Source: a virus
DNA: 59,494 nt
Strand: one strand, 5' to 3'
IMG/VR virus record: IMGVR_UViG_3300017708_000345
Span: 1 to 59,494 of that record
In this document: positions 16,183-23,414 of the stretch, piece by piece
Layout: each line of letters starts with the position of its first letter
How positions within the stretch are numbered: position 1 is the first letter of the stretch
Translations under genes and position numbers: made by a program
The notes under the pieces: generated by a model
Seen by the model: the letters and a program-made list of their open reading frames with translations, nothing else
The model's database searches: none
Told to the model about the DNA's origin: nothing

Positions 16183-16697
16183 CAATCAGCCTTGAGGCCA
16201 CCTTGTTCTAAGAAGTCACGGAAATTAGCATCGAGAGTCTTACGGTCATCGCTACCAGCGTTAACCATCTCTGGTGCATCGGAAGCACCGCCAATATCAT
16301 ACATGCAGTTAGCCTGAACCCAAGAGCGAACGCGAGAAGTATTTTGCACAATTGCCTTCATCTCTCCGTCTTTGGTAAGTGTCAAGCTTTCGCCAGTAAC
16401 CTTTCTGTACTCTTTCTTGAGGAAAGAAGCAATATCTTCAATCATCTGCTCTAGGTCGGACTCAAAACCGTTTGCATAGACTTCCTTGAGTTGGACCTCA
16501 GCGTGATAGTGGATACCAAGCTTTGGACCGTGGAAAGAAACCTTAAAACCGTCCATGACACGAGAGTCAAGGATTGGGTGTCCTTCTTCGCGCTTTAATC
16601 CAATCTTAACGGGCTCGCCGTTTTCGTCTAGAGCACCATCATAGGTATTTGCCATTACCTGTGAAATACCTCTTACAATTTCCATAGTTGTGGCCAT
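16182..16697 (-). CDS. Unknown protein in the small-terminase position, 171 aa
   Basis: The protein starts MATTMEIVRGISQVMANTYD and contains a helical middle (LEQMIEDIASFLKKEYRKVT) flanked by beta segments (GFKVSFHGPKLGIHYHAEVQ). No helix-turn-helix typical of terminase small subunits is evident. In T4 the gene before gp17 is the small terminase gp16, so this or the next gene upstream is the positional candidate. Position alone is weak evidence. It is coupled to terminase through a TGATG junction. Confidence 0.6.
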   Translation of the reverse strand: MATTMEIVRGISQVMANTYDGALDENGEPVKIGLKREEGHPILDSRVMDGFKVSFHGPKLGIHYHAEVQLKEVYANGFESDLEQMIEDIASFLKKEYRKVTGESLTLTKDGEMKAIVQNTSRVRSWVQANCMYDIGGASDAPEMVNAGSDDRKTLDANFRDFLEQGGLKAD

Positions 16698-17093
16698 TTA
16701 TCTGTTCTCCTTTTCTGGTCTCCAGCCGGTGAGCCAACGCTCTTCTCTTCCTTCAACATACTGGATATAGCAACTATAGCAACAATCGAACTTATTCATG
16801 AATACATCATCTCTAATCTTATGAGAATAGGTGCTGCATACAGGACAGACTCTTTTAGTTGCTTCTCTAGTAAGTAGTTTTTTAGAGATGAAAAATCCAT
16901 CTTGTTCTACTTTATCGTCCTTTTCTTCAAAAGAACGCTCTTTTTCTGCGAGTTTTTTAATTTGCTCTTGGTAAGCTTTCTCTTTTTCGTCGTTCCAGTG
17001 CTTTCTAGGATTCTCTATAGCCTCCGGCCCATACTTCTTTGAAATTGCTTTTTCAAACCTAGCAATATCATTTAAATCAAAATCTTTTTTCAT
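16698..17093 (-). CDS. Zinc-ribbon-like small protein, 131 aa
   Basis: The N-terminal 60 residues are charged and helical (KAISKKYGPEAIENPRKHWN). The C-terminal half has CPVC (C83, C86) and CCYSC (C104, C105, C108), spaced like a zinc ribbon. It may bind nucleic acid or stabilise a protein partner. No family name is certain. It lies between the lysis-like genes and the packaging genes, with its stop adjacent to the next ATG, and could belong to either unit. A small-terminase role cannot be excluded. Confidence 0.6.
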   Translation of the reverse strand: MKKDFDLNDIARFEKAISKKYGPEAIENPRKHWNDEKEKAYQEQIKKLAEKERSFEEKDDKVEQDGFFISKKLLTREATKRVCPVCSTYSHKIRDDVFMNKFDCCYSCYIQYVEGREERWLTGWRPEKENR

Positions 17094-17543
17094 TTAATTC
17101 AACGCTCTGTCAATAGCATAGGCGCTACCGATACCAATAGCAATACCTGTGACGACTCCACCTGCGATAACAAGTGGAATGTTTAATTTTCTATCTTTCT
17201 TGATGATTCCTCTGAGATCTTCTATTTCTTCGTCTCTGAGTCTCACCATCTCTTCGAATCTTATTGTAGATTCTTCAAACTTAATATTAAGAGTGTCTAT
17301 TTCAAACTGCAATTCATTTCTTTGTAGACCAAGCTCTAGGTCCAACTTGTTCTGAAATTCTTTCTGCTGGAATTCTTTCCAAGTCATCAGCCTTGCTGTT
17401 GCAATGTTATCAAAGCAAGTTGCCTCAAACGGAGTTACACCGCCCTTAGGCAAAAAAGTAAAGTTCCCGTTGTCCCCTGCATTTGCAGGAGGGCTCCACA
17501 AAAGTAAAGCCAGACTTGATATTATTGCAATTTTATTCCACAT
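17094..17543 (-). CDS. Secreted coiled-coil protein with C-terminal membrane anchor (lysis-region)
   Basis: From the ATG at 17541-17543 the product has 149 residues. A Sec signal peptide (WNKIAIISSLALLLWSPPAN, likely cut at ANA/G) is followed by a short globular part, a coiled coil (about 55-115) and a C-terminal hydrophobic helix (IPLVIAGGVVTGIAIGIGSA). The protein should be periplasmic and anchored in a membrane. It follows the spanin-like gene with an 11-nt overlap, so it may act with it at the envelope during lysis. It lacks a lipobox Cys, so it is not a standard o-spanin. A TTG four codons earlier is an alternative start. Confidence 0.6.
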   Translation of the reverse strand: MWNKIAIISSLALLLWSPPANAGDNGNFTFLPKGGVTPFEATCFDNIATARLMTWKEFQQKEFQNKLDLELGLQRNELQFEIDTLNIKFEESTIRFEEMVRLRDEEIEDLRGIIKKDRKLNIPLVIAGGVVTGIAIGIGSAYAIDRALN

Positions 17544-17907
17544 ATTCAAATCCAAACTGCTCTTCTATCTGACGGGCGAGTGCTTGCGGATCATTCATAC
17601 GCAAACGCTCAAGCTCACCAATTCTTTTCTCTCTCAGCTTTTCAAGCTCGCGCTCACGCTCATCAAAATCTTTTTGGAGATCACTTAGCATTCTCTTATA
17701 ATCTTCAATAAGCTCTCTCTTCTTTAATTCCTCACGCTCATGCGATTCCTTGATCACTGTGAGTTCTTGTTCGTGCCTCTCAATTGCAGCATCCATAGCC
17801 TCAATTAAAGACGCACGATCAAAATACCAGAATGCAGACATACCAGTAAGCATGACTGCGATAAGAATCTCTCTCCAATACTTTTGCAAAATCAACCAAA
17901 GAGGCAT
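17533..17907 (-). CDS. Inner-membrane spanin-like protein (Rz-like topology)
   Basis: The product has 124 residues. It has one N-terminal membrane segment (REILIAVMLTGMSAFWYF) followed by a long charged coiled coil to residue 105 and a short tail ending FGFEYVE. This N-in single-anchor plus coiled-coil layout is that of inner-membrane spanins, which with an outer partner fuse the two membranes at lysis. Sequence families of spanins are very diverse, so the call depends on topology and the neighbouring holin. Start is ATG 17905-17907 in a TGATG overlap with the holin stop. Confidence 0.55.
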   Translation of the reverse strand: MPLWLILQKYWREILIAVMLTGMSAFWYFDRASLIEAMDAAIERHEQELTVIKESHEREELKKRELIEDYKRMLSDLQKDFDERERELEKLREKRIGELERLRMNDPQALARQIEEQFGFEYVE

Positions 17908-18098
17908 CAAGCCGCCTTAAGTTTTACGATAGCATCAATAACAGACTGACCGCCAAGGTAGAGGGCGGAAATAGTTACCCAATCACCACTGGTTAAGAAA
18001 CCACCAGCGGCCAAACCTGTTGCTGTGGTCCATACAAGAAGTTTTCTGGATAGAACTTTCTCTAATCCTTTATCAATAAAAGCTTTTGCCATTGTCAT
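17907..18098 (-). CDS. Putative holin, 63 aa
   Basis: The protein is small, with a basic amphipathic N-terminus (MTMAKAFIDKGLEKVLSRKL), two closely spaced hydrophobic segments (about 21-38 and 42-58) and a basic C-terminus (VKLKAA). Size and layout fit phage holins that form the lesion timing lysis. It is the first gene of the unit containing the spanin-like gene. It has a strong SD (GGAGGT) and an upstream ACTATTTAT motif, so late expression is expected. No endolysin gene is adjacent. The second ATG (codon 3) is a possible alternative start. Confidence 0.6.
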   Translation of the reverse strand: MTMAKAFIDKGLEKVLSRKLLVWTTATGLAAGGFLTSGDWVTISALYLGGQSVIDAIVKLKAA

Positions 18099-18119
18099 TG
18101 TACCTCCAATGTTACAACT

Positions 18120-18128
18120 ATAAATAGT
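18120..18128 (-). promoter_or_regulatory. Candidate late promoter motif (ACTATTTAT) before lysis genes
   Basis: The minus strand reads AACTATTTATAGTTGTAAC, 21 nt before the holin ATG and touching the last base of the SbcDC stop codon. The flanks make a dyad (AACTA/TAGTT). Its place separates the early replication block from the lysis and packaging genes, where a late start would be useful. Confidence 0.5.
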
Positions 18129-21100
18129 TATTGATTCACAAAAGCGAATCCTTCTCTCTTAGAAATGTCTAGCGTTGTATCTACTACATCCTTGAGCGAA
18201 TCTAGGTGAGAGATAAGCAAAATTGTCTTAAAATAGCTCTTAATCATGTCTAAAAGCTGCGTGAAAGACTGCAAATGCTCTTCATCAAGTGCTGTACCCG
18301 GCTCGTCCAGAACCATAATGTCACCTGTAGGAAGGTTAGAGACTGCCAAGAACGCCAAGCGAATAGCCATAGCAGCCATTGTCTTCTCTGCGCCTGAGGC
18401 CATAGAAAGAGGGCGCGGATCATGCTGTGGATGCTTGATTAAAATATCAAGCTTGTTTCCGCTTTCCTCAAACAAAACCTCGAATGTAGTTAAGTTAGCC
18501 AAGACCTTTGCAACTTCTTGATTGATAACTGGAAGCTTCTTTTTGATAACATCGTAAGCAATACCGTTTGGATGCATACAACGCATGTAAAGATCGTAGG
18601 CTGCGAACTGTTCACGAAGTTCTTGATATTCGTCCTTTTGATCTTTAATATTTTGAACCTTTTGCTCAAGTGACCCAACTGATCTGTGATGCACTACAAT
18701 CTTACCTTCGCAGGTTTCCAAAGACTTTTGTGCCTCTGCAAGCTGACTGTTAAGGCCATCCTTCTCAGACAGTAGCGCCTCAAGGTTTTCAATTGCTTCT
18801 TTGTTATCTTCGTATGCCTGCTCTTTACTCCTAAGGTCTGTTAGCTCATTGGTCATACGATCAATTTTATTCTGACTGCGAGCAATCAACAATTCAGTAT
18901 TTGTGATCTCTCGTGAGGTTTCGTCCTTCTTGCGAGCCAAAGACTGGTATTGCTCTATTCTCTTCTTAGTCTCGTCATGCTTCATTGCCCTGTGTTCTTC
19001 AGAATAAATTGTAGCTTTTTCTTCTAGAGTTGGCTTCTTACTTAGGGCCTGCTCTGCTTCATGTAAGCACTTACATCCTTTAAGGAAACCCGGATCGTTA
19101 AGAGAAGCAACTTTATGATTTATACTTTCTAGTTCTCTGTTTAGCTCTGCAATTGTGAGGAGCAAATTGTTTGCTCTTTCGTTTTCTTTCTTAAGGTCTT
19201 CAATATCGTAGCTTTGCAAGAACTCCTCAATCTTGGAGACCAAGCTTTTCTTTTCTTCCAAAGTCTCTTTGTTCTCACTCAGGCTGTTACGAGATGACTG
19301 AAGATTATTTTCTCTGATCTGAATGCCCTTCTTAACTTCAACAATATTAATTATCTCTGCTGGAATGGAATCAATCTTTGCGTCAATCTTGGCTATTTCA
19401 GAAATAAATTCTTGGACTTCCTTGGTGAAGTCTCGGCACTTTGCTTCCTGAATGATAAGGTCTTTTTCTGCTTGATAAAGCTCGGTCTCTGCTTCTTTGA
19501 TCTCAGCATCGTGGTCACGTTGACCGATACGACGTAGGGCACCCTTTAGATCGGAGGAGTCTTCTTTTGCGAGTCTGAACTTCTTTTCGAAGATTTCAAG
19601 ATCGAGGAATTTCGCAAGAATCTTCTTCCTTTCTGTGCTGCCTTCCCTAATAAAGGAAAGACTATCCAACTGGCTAGACAAACTAGTGAGAAGGAAGTCA
19701 TCAAGAGTTCCGAAGACTTTTCTGATATTCTTGTCCGTATCGTTTCGCGTGAGGCCATTTAAACTTACCCTTTCTCCGTTCTTGTCGATCTTATAAAAGT
19801 CGAGTTCTGTTTTGGCTTCAAGCGTCTCTTCGCCTTTTAGTCTCTTTGTATACTTAGTTGAAGTTCTAGAAACATAATATTGCTCTTCGCCAATAGAAAT
19901 CATAACTTCACCAGTTCCCTCTTCTCGGTTCTGGTTAATAATGTTTACATTCTTTCTTTCGTTCTTTGAAGTTGTGTTGAAAAGAGTGAAAAGAAGAGAG
20001 TCAATAATAGACGACTTACCAGAGTAATTCTTTCCAAAGATACCAACGGTGCCATTCATATTATCAAAGTTGATTCTGTTGTCTTCTCCGTAGTTGAAAA
20101 GATTGCTCCACTGAAGCTCTCGAAGATTCCATTTAATGTTTCTAGAAATCTCTTCTGTTTCTTCTGCTTTCTGGATATACATGGCATTGAGATCAAGAAC
20201 TTTCTTCATCAGGTTCTCTTCTACTTGATAATCCGAAAGATACTCACGAATAAGCTCTTCTTGAACTGCCGGATCTCGCATGTTATCTTGGTTAATAGAA
20301 TCAGCAAGCTCTTCGACATTCCCCCGTTCGCCTGCTGCTCTGTTTAGGAAGGCAATGGTATCGGGCTTGAAGCGATGCTGAGCGACTTCTTTAGCCTTCC
20401 GCATAGCTTCAAGAGACAAATTGTTATTAGACACGAGCCTTAGCCTACAACCCTTTGGCACATTCAAGCCTCTGGGCATACGCCCGGTGGGGGTTAGATT
20501 GACTGTTATAAAAGGCTTGGGGTTGGGAATGACAACGTGCTCACAAATAAAGTCATCTTTACTCTGAATGTTCCAGAGCAAGAATCCTTTATCATTTGTC
20601 TCACCAAAGTTCTGTTGAACCGTGGAGCCCGGATACCTAATTCTTCCTTCGTGATCAATGATCTGGTTTGTTTTGTGAATATCACCCAAGAAAACATAAT
20701 CGAATGGTTGGAATACCTCGATTGGGTGATCTCCGTGAGTCATGGTCCAGCCAGTATCTGTCTTGACACCTGAGATGGCTCCATGATAAAGACCGATATT
20801 AATCTTGTCTTCATCAGTTGGTGCTACCCAGTTGTTTTCGTCAAACACTGATAGGACGTTTAGAACTACGTCATTGCCTACATCAACCTCTCCTGCACTC
20901 TTCAGTAGGTGCAGTTGGGAGTGGTTAAGGGCCTTGACAATTGGCGTAATTGCATCTTGTCGTCTTTCATTCTTTAGATTACCATCATGGTTTCCAAGAA
21001 TGATATAAGTCGGTGCAATATCCGCTAGATTTTGTAGGAAAGATGCCGCAAGATCAAAATACTCTGGCGACAACTGTGTTTTTGTGTGAGCCAAATCGCC

Positions 21101-21226
21101 ACAATGGACGATAAGGTCAACACTTTCTTCTCTTAGTCTATCGTAGATTTGTTCAAAAACCTGACGATATTCTCTGTGATATTTATAGTTTCGGACGTGC
21201 GTGTCCGCAATGTGTGCGATCTTCAA
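18128..21226 (-). CDS. Fused SbcD-SbcC (gp47-gp46) recombination nuclease/ATPase
   Basis: One 1032-residue chain carries both subunits of the Mre11-Rad50 complex. Residues 1-about 340 are the Mre11/SbcD phosphoesterase: MKIAHIADTH (D8, H10), HCGDLAH (D44), LGNHDG (N79, H80) and GDIHKTNQ. Residues about 365-1032 are the Rad50/SbcC part: Walker A GKNYSGKSS near 400, a split coiled coil with a reduced hook (CKC near 717), signature SMASGAEKTMAAMAI near 939 and Walker B MVLDEPGTALDEEH near 972. In T4, gp46 and gp47 are separate and drive recombination-dependent replication and host DNA degradation. The start codon is TTG (21224-21226) with SD AGGGG. A strong sigma70 promoter lies upstream. Confidence 0.95.
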   Translation of the reverse strand: MKIAHIADTHVRNYKYHREYRQVFEQIYDRLREESVDLIVHCGDLAHTKTQLSPEYFDLAASFLQNLADIAPTYIILGNHDGNLKNERRQDAITPIVKALNHSQLHLLKSAGEVDVGNDVVLNVLSVFDENNWVAPTDEDKINIGLYHGAISGVKTDTGWTMTHGDHPIEVFQPFDYVFLGDIHKTNQIIDHEGRIRYPGSTVQQNFGETNDKGFLLWNIQSKDDFICEHVVIPNPKPFITVNLTPTGRMPRGLNVPKGCRLRLVSNNNLSLEAMRKAKEVAQHRFKPDTIAFLNRAAGERGNVEELADSINQDNMRDPAVQEELIREYLSDYQVEENLMKKVLDLNAMYIQKAEETEEISRNIKWNLRELQWSNLFNYGEDNRINFDNMNGTVGIFGKNYSGKSSIIDSLLFTLFNTTSKNERKNVNIINQNREEGTGEVMISIGEEQYYVSRTSTKYTKRLKGEETLEAKTELDFYKIDKNGERVSLNGLTRNDTDKNIRKVFGTLDDFLLTSLSSQLDSLSFIREGSTERKKILAKFLDLEIFEKKFRLAKEDSSDLKGALRRIGQRDHDAEIKEAETELYQAEKDLIIQEAKCRDFTKEVQEFISEIAKIDAKIDSIPAEIINIVEVKKGIQIRENNLQSSRNSLSENKETLEEKKSLVSKIEEFLQSYDIEDLKKENERANNLLLTIAELNRELESINHKVASLNDPGFLKGCKCLHEAEQALSKKPTLEEKATIYSEEHRAMKHDETKKRIEQYQSLARKKDETSREITNTELLIARSQNKIDRMTNELTDLRSKEQAYEDNKEAIENLEALLSEKDGLNSQLAEAQKSLETCEGKIVVHHRSVGSLEQKVQNIKDQKDEYQELREQFAAYDLYMRCMHPNGIAYDVIKKKLPVINQEVAKVLANLTTFEVLFEESGNKLDILIKHPQHDPRPLSMASGAEKTMAAMAIRLAFLAVSNLPTGDIMVLDEPGTALDEEHLQSFTQLLDMIKSYFKTILLISHLDSLKDVVDTTLDISKREGFAFVNQ

Positions 21227-21252
21227 GCTAACCCCTGCTCAGATATATAAAT

Positions 21253-21281
21253 AATATAACACATACAGTCAGATGTGTCAA
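21253..21281 (-). promoter_or_regulatory. Sigma70-type promoter upstream of the SbcDC gene
   Basis: On the minus strand TTGACA (21281-21276) is followed after exactly 17 nt by TATATT (21258-21253). The start of transcription is expected near 21246, about 20 nt before the TTG start codon. Both hexamers and spacing are near consensus for the bacterial housekeeping sigma, so host polymerase could read it early in infection. Confidence 0.8.
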
Positions 21282-21301
21282 GGATTATTTCTAAGCCAGT
21301 A

Positions 21302-21955
21302 TCACTCTTGACCTTGGTCAGCTTTGCCTGCTCGCATATCTCTAAGTCTTTGAATAAGGTGAACTAAAACCTTGTCCTTTTCAGAGTCTGTGAAATCTGA
21401 TGGATTTTCGGCTTGCACCAGTTCCAACATACCCACCATTAATCCAATAACTTCCTCAACATCATCCTGTGTTCTTAGAAAATTAGACAATCTAGTTTGG
21501 AATGCTTGCAATGTGTTTAAAGTGCTTTTTGGCATTTCACCAGCGGCTTCTTTTACAGGTCTCTTTGGAGACTGAGCAATAAGCTCTTGAAAATTTTCGA
21601 TGGCCTCGGCCTCTTTGGGCGCGGTGTTTTTAAGCTTTTTAAGTTCTCTTTCAAACTGATCCAAATTAAGCTTGCGTGCCTTTTCCTGATGAGCACGAGT
21701 AATCTCGTAGCCGCCCATGTTTTTAGCGGACTTGTCGCCAAAGTACGCTCCCGCCGCACCGGCAAGGACTGCTGGGGAGAGGTTTACTGCCATATCAACA
21801 AAGCTAAGAAGTATGATTGCGGTGTCGCTGAGTGTTGATGGGTCAATCCCAAGCATCCCTGACAGGCCACCAATCTCGTTTACCTGCTCTTTTTGTTTTG
21901 ATACATCAAGTTCTTCCTTGATGATTTGCTTTAGTCTTGCTTTTGTGATTTTCAT
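21302..21955 (-). CDS. Unknown protein with MKITKARLKQIIKEEL leader, 217 aa
   Basis: The first 20 residues form a basic amphipathic helix followed by KEEL. A hydrophobic Ala/Gly-rich segment (about 43-72: AIILLSFVDMAVNLSPAVLA) could cross or insert into a membrane. The remainder is charged helix with a Lys-rich middle and an acidic C-terminal region. The leader recalls the 135-aa head-region protein, so it may be packaged into the head as an ejected protein, which is inference. It lies between primase and SbcDC genes but has its own ACTATTTAT motif 44 nt upstream and an AGGAG SD. Confidence 0.55.
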   Translation of the reverse strand: MKITKARLKQIIKEELDVSKQKEQVNEIGGLSGMLGIDPSTLSDTAIILLSFVDMAVNLSPAVLAGAAGAYFGDKSAKNMGGYEITRAHQEKARKLNLDQFERELKKLKNTAPKEAEAIENFQELIAQSPKRPVKEAAGEMPKSTLNTLQAFQTRLSNFLRTQDDVEEVIGLMVGMLELVQAENPSDFTDSEKDKVLVHLIQRLRDMRAGKADQGQE

Positions 21956-21976
21956 AATAATTAAACTCCTAAACGG

Positions 21977-22906
21977 CTACAGCGCCATTAACCTCTCCAA
22001 TAAATAGTTGTCTTTGCCTATAATGGATGCATTTTCTTTTCTTTGAAGAAAAACCTCTTTTGTCATTTCTCCAACATCTTCATAATCTGAAGTATCAATT
22101 TTATACACTGGAATATTGTAAGAAATCAAGAGGTTTGCTATCTTTCTTTCCTTGTCAGCAGCATCGGAGTCAAGAGCTAAATAAACCTTTTGTTTTGACT
22201 TTACAATAGCCTCGAACAACTTGCTTGTTGGTCGAAGTGTCGAGCCAAGAAGCGGAATGCCGTTTCCTGCTTTAATTGCATCAAACACGCCTTCAACAAT
22301 TACAATGTCCTGACCCCAGTCCACATAAAGTTCATTGAAAACAATATTCCGACTCACGGGAGGATTTTTGTACCGTGGCCACTCTTTGCCACATGAACGG
22401 GCAACATAATAGTTGGCCCATCCATCCCTGCTGAAAGAAGGAATAATCACACGACCTGCCCAATCACCTTCGTTGCAAAACCCAATCTTCCACTTCAGAA
22501 TATCCTCTTTACCAATCCCTCGTTTAGAAAGGTATCTCAGAGCGTCTTGAGAGCCCTCAGGAGGCGTTCGGGCCGCAAGGCTATAGAACCCTTCGGGAAG
22601 ACTCACGCGCTGCTCTAGGGGCATCTCAGGCTCCGAAAACAGGAAATCAAAGTCTGTTATCTCAACCTGATCTTCCCACTTGGACCATTCGTCCCTAGTT
22701 TGGCGATCACCATACTTTCGAACAACATATCCAATATCTCTGCCAGACTTATCACAAATCCAGCATTTGAACACGCCTTTCTCAATATTAACAGAGAACT
22801 TTCTTTTATGATGCTTGCAAAAAGGACAATGGAAAAGCACCTCTCCACCTGAAGAGTACGGCCTTCCCAGAACTTCTTTTAAGACTTTAAGTTTTTCTGC
22901 TCGCAT
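21977..22906 (-). CDS. 61: DnaG-type DNA primase (gp61-like)
   Basis: The product has 309 residues. An N-terminal zinc ribbon uses C27, C30, C48 and C51 (CPFC ... CWIC), in place of the Cys3His set of bacterial DnaG. A TOPRIM catalytic core follows, with IVIVEGVFDAIKAG near 202-215 (metal-binding Glu) and LALDSDAADKERK near 243-255 (DxD). It makes the RNA primers for lagging-strand synthesis with a gp41-type helicase, which is outside the window. Length fits T4 gp61 (342). The ATG lies inside the last 28 nt of the resolvase gene, so the two are translated in a coupled fashion. Confidence 0.92.
   Translation of the reverse strand: MRAEKLKVLKEVLGRPYSSGGEVLFHCPFCKHHKRKFSVNIEKGVFKCWICDKSGRDIGYVVRKYGDRQTRDEWSKWEDQVEITDFDFLFSEPEMPLEQRVSLPEGFYSLAARTPPEGSQDALRYLSKRGIGKEDILKWKIGFCNEGDWAGRVIIPSFSRDGWANYYVARSCGKEWPRYKNPPVSRNIVFNELYVDWGQDIVIVEGVFDAIKAGNGIPLLGSTLRPTSKLFEAIVKSKQKVYLALDSDAADKERKIANLLISYNIPVYKIDTSDYEDVGEMTKEVFLQRKENASIIGKDNYLLERLMAL
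22000..22008 (-). promoter_or_regulatory. Candidate late promoter motif inside the primase 3' end (ACTATTTAT)
   Basis: The minus strand reads CAACTATTTATTGGAGAGG, within the last ten codons of the primase gene and 44 nt before the start of the 217-aa gene. It encodes the residues N-Y-L-L-E-R, so chance origin through coding is possible. It is listed because the next gene has a virion-like leader. Confidence 0.3.
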
Positions 22907-23409
22907 ACAACCCCCGCTTTGGCAATCACAATAGAGTCTGCTTTATCATATGACTCAGGCTTTGGATTTCCATTACGAGTATACTCTATCACGAAACCGG
23001 GTTGGTTGTCAAGTAAAAATTTCAAGACGACTGGCTTAGCCTTTTCGCCTCTTGGGATTTTAATGCCGCATAACTTTCGAGCCGACGTTGCTGCAATATA
23101 TTCCGGCGTAACCTTGTATTGGTCGTATATAAACCAAGATACAATCCCATTAAATCGAGAAAGAGTCGAAAGCGTTTTAGCAGATGAAAAGCCTGAACGG
23201 AACGATTGTAGCGACTGTTCAATATAAACTGCCTTAATCTCGCCTCCGTATTGGTTATATATTTGTTTAAGACCTTCACAAACAACCTCTGCTTTCTTAA
23301 AAAAATCTTTATATTTTCTTGTGTCCCAAGCTCCATTGAGAATCATCTTATCATCATCAAAGATGGTATAACCAGTTATGCTGGTCGAAACGTCTAAACC
23401 AAGTATCAT
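22879..23409 (-). CDS. RuvC-like Holliday junction resolvase
   Basis: The product has 176 residues of RNase H fold. MILGLDVSTSITGYTIF gives catalytic D6, KAVYIEQ gives E64, and the C-terminal ESYDKADSIVIAKAG gives D155 and D158, the order and spacing of the RuvC-type active site. It would cut branched DNA before packaging, the job T4 gives to the unrelated endonuclease VII (gp49). No clear SD precedes the ATG. The sigma70 promoter immediately upstream predicts transcription starting at or within a few bases of the ATG. The gene is followed by the primase gene with a 28-nt overlap. Confidence 0.88.
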   Translation of the reverse strand: MILGLDVSTSITGYTIFDDDKMILNGAWDTRKYKDFFKKAEVVCEGLKQIYNQYGGEIKAVYIEQSLQSFRSGFSSAKTLSTLSRFNGIVSWFIYDQYKVTPEYIAATSARKLCGIKIPRGEKAKPVVLKFLLDNQPGFVIEYTRNGNPKPESYDKADSIVIAKAGVVCEQKNLKS

Positions 23410-23414
23410 ATATA

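Noticed and set aside
18116-18126. TATAAATAG on the plus strand, matching the T4 late promoter
   Set aside because: No plus-strand gene follows. The same site read on the minus strand lies in front of the holin gene, so the minus-strand reading is preferred, though antisense transcription is not excluded.
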